Below are positions 59,905 to 64,000 of a DNA stretch of 64,000 nucleotides, piece after piece. Positions within the stretch are counted from its first letter, which is position 1. The number at the start of each line of letters is the position of its first letter. The notes under the pieces were generated by a model. It was given only the letters and a program-made list of their open reading frames with translations, did not search any database and was not told the origin of the DNA. The stretch is from positions 25,483 through 89,482 of the forward strand of contig CALEYW010000061.1 in assembly GCA_937927945.1 (NCBI GenBank), in the 5' to 3' direction. The DNA is from an uncultured candidate division WPS-2 bacterium (GTDB lineage Bacteria; Vulcanimicrobiota; Vulcanimicrobiia; Vulcanimicrobiales; Vulcanimicrobiaceae). The translations under genes were made by a program, and so were the position numbers.

Positions 59905-61359
59905 ATGAGCGGGGCGGTGCCCCGGGCGGTCGCATTCGGAGGACCGGCTTCGGGTGACGCGAACCGACAAAGGCCCACGTCGGATCACCCGTCGCCGGAG
60001 GTTCATGCACCGGGTTGGCGCAGCGTCGCCGAGCGGGTGCTGGGGATCGCGTCGTCAGGCCGGCGCGCGCGCGTGCTCGCGGTCAACGCCGCCATCGAAG
60101 CCGCCCACGCCGCGGAGGGCGGCTTCGGCATCGTCACCGAGCGCATGCGCGCACTCTCCGCCGCGACGCTGAGCGCGGCGGAACACATCACCGTCATCGT
60201 CTCCGGCACGAACGCTTCGCTCGGCACCGCATCAGCCGATATCGTCCTCGCCGCCGATACGATGGACGCCGTGCTCGCCGAAGTGCGCGCGGCGCGCGGC
60301 AAGTTCGAGATGGCTTCGGCGCATGCGGGTGCGTTCGGCGACGGCGTCTCGCGCGTCGCGTCGATCGCCGACGAACAGGCGGCGGCCCTGCCGCACATCG
60401 GCGGCGCGGTCCGCAACCTGGCCGCGCTGGCCGGGAAAATCGCCGAGCGCAGCCGCGAAGACCCGCACGGCACGATCGCGCGGCGTCTCGACGATGCGAC
60501 CGGAACGCTGGCGCGGCATCACGGGTACTCCGAGGTGCCGTTGCCTGCGCGGCCCGATCCCGGCGGCGACATCGTCGCGCGTTGGATCCTCGACGTTGCC
60601 GACGGCCGCGCTGCGGCGCCGCCGCACGAAGCCGACGATGCGGCGCTCGTCGATGCGGTCGAGGCGCTCGTTCACACGGCGACGGCCGACGAACGCACGA
60701 TCGTCGCCGGACTCTGCGCCGCAGCGGAAGGCACCGCGCGCACCGGCGTGTTCTGGAAAGCGCTCGTCAAAGACGTGCGCGCCTACGACGAGCAGCTGGC
60801 GCAACTCACCGCCGCGCTCAAAGCGGTCGAGACGTCGCGCACACTCTCGGAAACCTCCGAGGCCATCGCGGCCGATCTGCGCGCCCTGGAAGATCTCTGC
60901 AGCGCCGCGCTGACCGCGTTCGATCGCGCACTCGACGCGGTCGACGCCGGACATGGGCTGGGCGAACGCGTCTTCGCCGGCCTCGCGCAGATGCACGCCG
61001 GAACCGACGAAGCGCGCGGCCTGCTCGAGCAGATCGGCAACGTTTCCGACGATGCCGGACTGCTAGCGATCAACGCGGCGGTCGAAGCGGCGCGCGCGGG
61101 GGATCGCGGCCGCGCGTTTACCGTCATCGCCGACGAGATCGGGCGTTTGGCCGCCACGGCGCAGCGCGACACGAGCGGCATCGTGCAGACGATCCTCGAC
61201 CTGAGCGAGCTCAGCACGGAGCTCGAGGCGCGAAGCCGGCGTCAAGACGGCGAGATGGCGGAAGTGACGTCGCCGCGAGATGAGCGGCGACCTGGTCGAC
61301 CTGCGCGACGCGCCGCGCGACGGGTTCACCCCGCCCAAATACTGCACGTCGTGGGATGA
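59905..61359 (+). CDS. Soluble methyl-accepting chemotaxis-like protein, N-terminal part (frame likely broken at its 3' end)
   Basis: A 484-residue protein, helical, without transmembrane segments or HAMP. A signalling-type helix is present twice: AVNAAIEAAHAAEGGFGIV near residue 60 and LAINAAVEAARAGDRGRAF near residue 386, the latter followed by VIADEIGRLAATAQRDTSGI. The reading frame becomes Arg/Pro-rich nonsense from about residue 455 (RDERRPGRPARRAARRVHPA), exactly where an overlapping frame starts a domain normally fused to such receptors. The start at 59905 is chosen because GAGAC-rich sequence lies upstream and earlier residues lack similarity. Confidence 0.7.
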   Translation: MSGAVPRAVAFGGPASGDANRQRPTSDHPSPEVHAPGWRSVAERVLGIASSGRRARVLAVNAAIEAAHAAEGGFGIVTERMRALSAATLSAAEHITVIVSGTNASLGTASADIVLAADTMDAVLAEVRAARGKFEMASAHAGAFGDGVSRVASIADEQAAALPHIGGAVRNLAALAGKIAERSREDPHGTIARRLDDATGTLARHHGYSEVPLPARPDPGGDIVARWILDVADGRAAAPPHEADDAALVDAVEALVHTATADERTIVAGLCAAAEGTARTGVFWKALVKDVRAYDEQLAQLTAALKAVETSRTLSETSEAIAADLRALEDLCSAALTAFDRALDAVDAGHGLGERVFAGLAQMHAGTDEARGLLEQIGNVSDDAGLLAINAAVEAARAGDRGRAFTVIADEIGRLAATAQRDTSGIVQTILDLSELSTELEARSRRQDGEMAEVTSPRDERRPGRPARRAARRVHPAQILHVVG

Positions 61360-61810
61360 TGTGGTGGACGGCGCAGTCGTGCCGCTCCTCGACGCGACGA
61401 TGGCCGAACCGGGGACGCTGCTCGCAGCGATGTTCGACCTGAACGGCTATGCGGTGGCGTTCCCGACGACGATGCCCGGTGCGAGAACGCCGGACGGCCG
61501 CGTCGATTGGCGGCGCTGGGCCGGGAAAGTGCTGCTCACCGACGCGACGACGGTGACCGGAGCGCGCATGGGCCTAGGCGTCGACCTGGACCGCATTCCG
61601 CCGCGCGCGTCGCGCGACGATCTCGTGCGACTCGGCTGCGAACCGGACCGGCAGATCCCGCGACCGTGGCAGATCCGCACGACGGTGATGGTCGGAACGC
61701 ACGACGTTTCGGTCGGCGCGTCCGCGCCGATCTACGCCGGCGGGACGCGCGTCGCGACGACGGTCCTGGTGCGCACGCCCAGCAGGGAACGCTTCGCATT
61801 GCGTCGTTAG
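61280..61810 (+). CDS. C-terminal sensor domain of the split chemoreceptor
   Basis: A 176-residue sequence (FDLNGYAVAFPTTM, PRPWQIRTTVMVGTHDVSVG, SAPIYAGGTRVATTVLV) matching the C-terminal ligand-sensor domain found fused behind the signalling domain of some membrane-free methyl-accepting proteins. It overlaps the preceding ORF by 80 bases in the +1 frame and has no convincing ribosome-binding site. The simplest view is that it and 59905-61359 are one gene with a one-base frameshift near 61260-61290, from either sequencing error or mutation. Separate translation from ATG 61280 cannot be excluded. Confidence 0.65.
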   Translation: MSGDLVDLRDAPRDGFTPPKYCTSWDDVVDGAVVPLLDATMAEPGTLLAAMFDLNGYAVAFPTTMPGARTPDGRVDWRRWAGKVLLTDATTVTGARMGLGVDLDRIPPRASRDDLVRLGCEPDRQIPRPWQIRTTVMVGTHDVSVGASAPIYAGGTRVATTVLVRTPSRERFALRR

Positions 61811-61840
61811 GTAAGAAATCTCTTTCGAAAACGAGCGTGC

Positions 61841-62701
61841 ATGCATCTCTTCTTTCAAGAATTGCTCAACGGACTCGTAGTGGGGAGCCTGTACGCGCTG
61901 GTCGCGCTCGGGCTCGCGCTGATCTACGGGACGATGCAAGTGCCGAACTTCGCGCACGGTCACCTCTACATGCTCGGCGCGTACGTCGCGTTCTTCGGCG
62001 TCACGGTCGCGCACATCGGGTATTGGCCCGCGATGCTGCTGGCGATCGTCGTGCTGGCGCTGGTCGGCATCCTGCTGGAGCGGCTCGTCTTTCGCCCTTT
62101 GAGCAACGCGCCGGAAGTCAACACGATCATCGCGGCGGTCGGCGTACTGTTCTTCCTGCAGACGCTGGCGCAAGTTTGGTTCGGCGGTGACTATCGCGTG
62201 TTTCCCTCGCCGTACGACCGCGTCGTGCACTTCGCCGGCCTGGTCGCGACGCAGCAGCAGCTCATCATCATCGTCGCGGCGGCGGTGCTGATGATCGCGT
62301 TGTTCTGGTTCCTCAAACGGACGCTCACCGGCGCGACGATCGAAGCGGTCGCCCAGAACCGGGCCGGCGCCGCGCTGGTCGGCATCGACACCAATCGCGT
62401 CTCGATGATGGTGTTCGCGATCTCGGCCGGGCTGGCGGCCGCGGCCGCGACCCTGATCGCCTCGATCAGCCTGATCTCGCCGTCGATGGGATTCACCGTG
62501 ATCCTCAAGGCGTTCGCGATCATCGTGCTCGGCGGGATGGGCAGCGTTCCCGGCGCCATCATCGGCGCGTACATCCTGGCGTTCGCCGAGAGTTTTGCCG
62601 GCACGTACATCTCCAGCAATTACCAGGACGCCATCGCGTTCGGCGTGCTCGTGCTCATCCTGACGTTCAAGCCCACCGGCCTGTTCGCGAAGGGAACGTA
62701 A
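61841..62701 (+). CDS. livH: LivH-type ABC transporter permease (second system)
   Basis: A 286-residue membrane permease: ELLNGLVVGSLYALVALGLALI, YGTMQVPNFAHGHLYMLGAYV and IVLGGMGSVPGAIIGAYIL. It belongs to a different subgroup from the copy at 12750, being closer to canonical LivH. Joined to the next permease by TAATG. No substrate-binding gene precedes it within the window. Confidence 0.9.
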   Translation: MHLFFQELLNGLVVGSLYALVALGLALIYGTMQVPNFAHGHLYMLGAYVAFFGVTVAHIGYWPAMLLAIVVLALVGILLERLVFRPLSNAPEVNTIIAAVGVLFFLQTLAQVWFGGDYRVFPSPYDRVVHFAGLVATQQQLIIIVAAAVLMIALFWFLKRTLTGATIEAVAQNRAGAALVGIDTNRVSMMVFAISAGLAAAAATLIASISLISPSMGFTVILKAFAIIVLGGMGSVPGAIIGAYILAFAESFAGTYISSNYQDAIAFGVLVLILTFKPTGLFAKGT

Positions 62702-63636
62702 TGCGCCGCGTCCTCTGGATCCTCGCCGCGGCCGTCGCCGTGGCGCTGCCCTTCCTCGTGCCGAAGTCGTTCTATCTGCAGATCATCGCCAGCGCCTACA
62801 TCACCGCGATCGCCGTGTACGGCCTCAACGTGATCCTCGGCTACACCGGCCTGCTGAACCTCGGACACGCCGCGTTCTTCGGGATCGGCGCGTACGCCGT
62901 CGCGCTGCTGCAAACGAAAGCCGGCTGGCCCTTTTGGCCCGCGCTGCTGGCCGGCTGCGTCGCCAGCGTCGTGCTCGGTGCGCTCGTCGGCATGGTCAGC
63001 CTGCGGACGCGCGGCAACTACTTCGCGATCTTCACCGCGGCGGTCGGCGTGATGATCGCGATCGTCTTCACCAACTGGCAGGACCTCACCGGCGGCAACA
63101 TCGGGATCGTGAACATCCCGCCGCCCCCGCCGATCGGGTCGCTGACCTTCGACGGCGACGTGCCGAAATATTATCTGGTGCTGGCGGCGCTCGCGTTGAC
63201 GATCCTGATCTGCGTGCTGGTGCGCAACTCGCTGATCGGACGCACGTTCGTCGCGATCGCCGACAACGAGGATTTGGCACGGGCGACCGGCGTGAACGTC
63301 GCTCGCGTGCGGTTGACCGCCTTCATGCTCTCGACGTTTCTCGCCGGCCTCGCCGGCGGGATGTTCGCGATGTACAACGGCAACCTGGGCCCCGACCAGA
63401 CCGGCCTCGACATCACGTTCGAGCAATTGCTGTACCTCGTGATCGGCGGCATCGGAACGATCGCCGGTCCGCTGGTCGGCACGCTGGTGCTGGTGGAGAT
63501 ATCGCAGCAGCTGCAAGGCGTGGAGCAGTACCGTTTCTTGATCTTCGGCCCGATGCTCGTGCTGCTGGTGCGCTTCTTCCCGCTGGGGATCGTCGGCGGC
63601 TTCAACCGGCTGACCGCGCGCTGGGTGCGTCCGTGA
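62701..63636 (+). CDS. livM: LivM-type ABC transporter permease (second system)
   Basis: A 311-residue permease: YGLNVILGYTGLLNLGHAAFFG, VSLRTRGNYFAIFTAAVGVM and IGGIGTIAGPLVGTLVLVE. The ATG shares a base with the livH stop, and the stop overlaps the start of livG. Confidence 0.92.
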   Translation: MRRVLWILAAAVAVALPFLVPKSFYLQIIASAYITAIAVYGLNVILGYTGLLNLGHAAFFGIGAYAVALLQTKAGWPFWPALLAGCVASVVLGALVGMVSLRTRGNYFAIFTAAVGVMIAIVFTNWQDLTGGNIGIVNIPPPPPIGSLTFDGDVPKYYLVLAALALTILICVLVRNSLIGRTFVAIADNEDLARATGVNVARVRLTAFMLSTFLAGLAGGMFAMYNGNLGPDQTGLDITFEQLLYLVIGGIGTIAGPLVGTLVLVEISQQLQGVEQYRFLIFGPMLVLLVRFFPLGIVGGFNRLTARWVRP

Positions 63637-64000
63637 TGCTGCTCCGAGTTCGCAACATCACCAAACGCTTCGGCGGTCTCGTCGCCGTCGACGACGTCAG
63701 CTTCGACGTGCCCGCCGGGCACATCAAAGCGATCATCGGTCCGAACGGCGCCGGCAAGTCGACGCTGTTCAACCTGATCTCGGGCTTCTATCCCTCGACG
63801 AGCGGGTCGCTCCGCTTCGAAGACGCCGACATCACGCACATGCCGATGCATACGATCGCGCGCCGGGGCATCGCGCGCACCTTCCAGACCACCAGCTTGT
63901 TCAAGCACCAAACCGTGCTCGACAACGCGATGATGGGCTACCGGATGCACGCCGAGAGCACGCTCTTCGACGCGCTGCTGCGCACGCCGCGCGCGCGGCG
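63636..64000 (+). CDS. livG: LivG-type ABC transporter ATPase, truncated by the window end
   Basis: The first 121 residues are present: VRNITKRFGGLVAVDDVSF, Walker A GPNGAGKST, and the LivG-specific RRGIARTFQTTSLFKHQTVLDN with the Q-loop. The signature and Walker B lie beyond the window. ATG at 63636 follows the livM stop as TGATG; GTG 63633 is an alternative start. Confidence 0.93.
   Translation, partial: MLLRVRNITKRFGGLVAVDDVSFDVPAGHIKAIIGPNGAGKSTLFNLISGFYPSTSGSLRFEDADITHMPMHTIARRGIARTFQTTSLFKHQTVLDNAMMGYRMHAESTLFDALLRTPRAR

Noticed and set aside
1..64000. tRNA genes, rRNA genes, CRISPR arrays, insertion sequences, phage genes
   Set aside because: No cloverleaf-like T-loop signatures, repeat-spacer arrays, transposase motifs or phage gene products were recognised on reading both strands.

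Overview
This is a GC-rich (about two-thirds G+C by eye) bacterial chromosome segment. It is densely packed, with most neighbouring genes joined by ATGA or GTGA overlaps and with frequent GTG starts. The lineage cannot be fixed from sequence alone. The infC-rpmI-rplT and pheS-pheT operons, the YqzL-like peptide, an AroK-AroB fusion and a bacterial tricorn protease would fit a deep-branching Terrabacteria-type group such as Eremiobacterota (WPS-2), but that is a low-confidence guess. The catabolic load (branched-chain/amide ABC transporters, beta-oxidation, PQQ alcohol oxidation, purine breakdown) points to an aerobic heterotroph.

Layout. 1-2522 (minus): purine catabolism with allantoinase PuuE, an adenine-deaminase-type enzyme and a truncated allantoate amidohydrolase. 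2651-7653 (minus): glmU, gltX and a two-subunit B12 acyl-CoA mutase whose active-site residues fit isobutyryl-CoA mutase rather than methylmalonyl-CoA mutase. 7768-15621 (minus): a likely single operon of LLM flavin monooxygenase, NAD-dependent dehydrogenase, LivH/M/G/F permease and two paralogous binding proteins, divergent from a TetR gene. 16429-18079: a metal-dependent amidohydrolase and a flavin reductase with a palindromic operator candidate between them. 18084-25930: oxidative enzymes (cytochrome c, PQQ dehydrogenase, CocE-type hydrolase, aldehyde dehydrogenase, zinc alcohol dehydrogenase) plus a His-rich metal-binding protein. 25987-31601: a deacetylase, the MeaB chaperone GTPase and a tricorn protease.

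31751-33216 holds infC-rpmI-rplT with a clear sigma70-type promoter, a structured leader ending in an intrinsic-terminator-like attenuator, and an AUA start codon for infC. 35294-41621 is a nearly complete shikimate operon (aroA, aroE, aroC, fused aroK-aroB, aroQ, then an aldo/keto reductase). It is preceded by a short leader peptide rich in Tyr/Phe/Trp codons and a strong terminator, which is a candidate aromatic-amino-acid attenuator. 41687-48402 carries housekeeping and salvage genes (YceI, HAD, NUDIX, amidase, RNA methyltransferase). 48439-52768 is a YqzL-like peptide, pheS, pheT and cvpA. 52830-59794 is a TetR-linked beta-oxidation cluster (two acyl-CoA dehydrogenases, SDR, thiolase, fused hydratase/dehydrogenase) resembling pimeloyl-CoA/dicarboxylate degradation clusters. 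59905-61810 is a soluble chemoreceptor-like gene apparently split by a frameshift. 61841-64000 starts a second Liv-type ABC transporter, cut by the window end.

The most notable items are two putative transcription attenuators (aro operon and infC operon), the AUA start plus His/Asp-rich tail of IF3, the mutase misannotation risk, a 27-nt in-frame repeat insertion in GlmU, and the frameshifted chemoreceptor.
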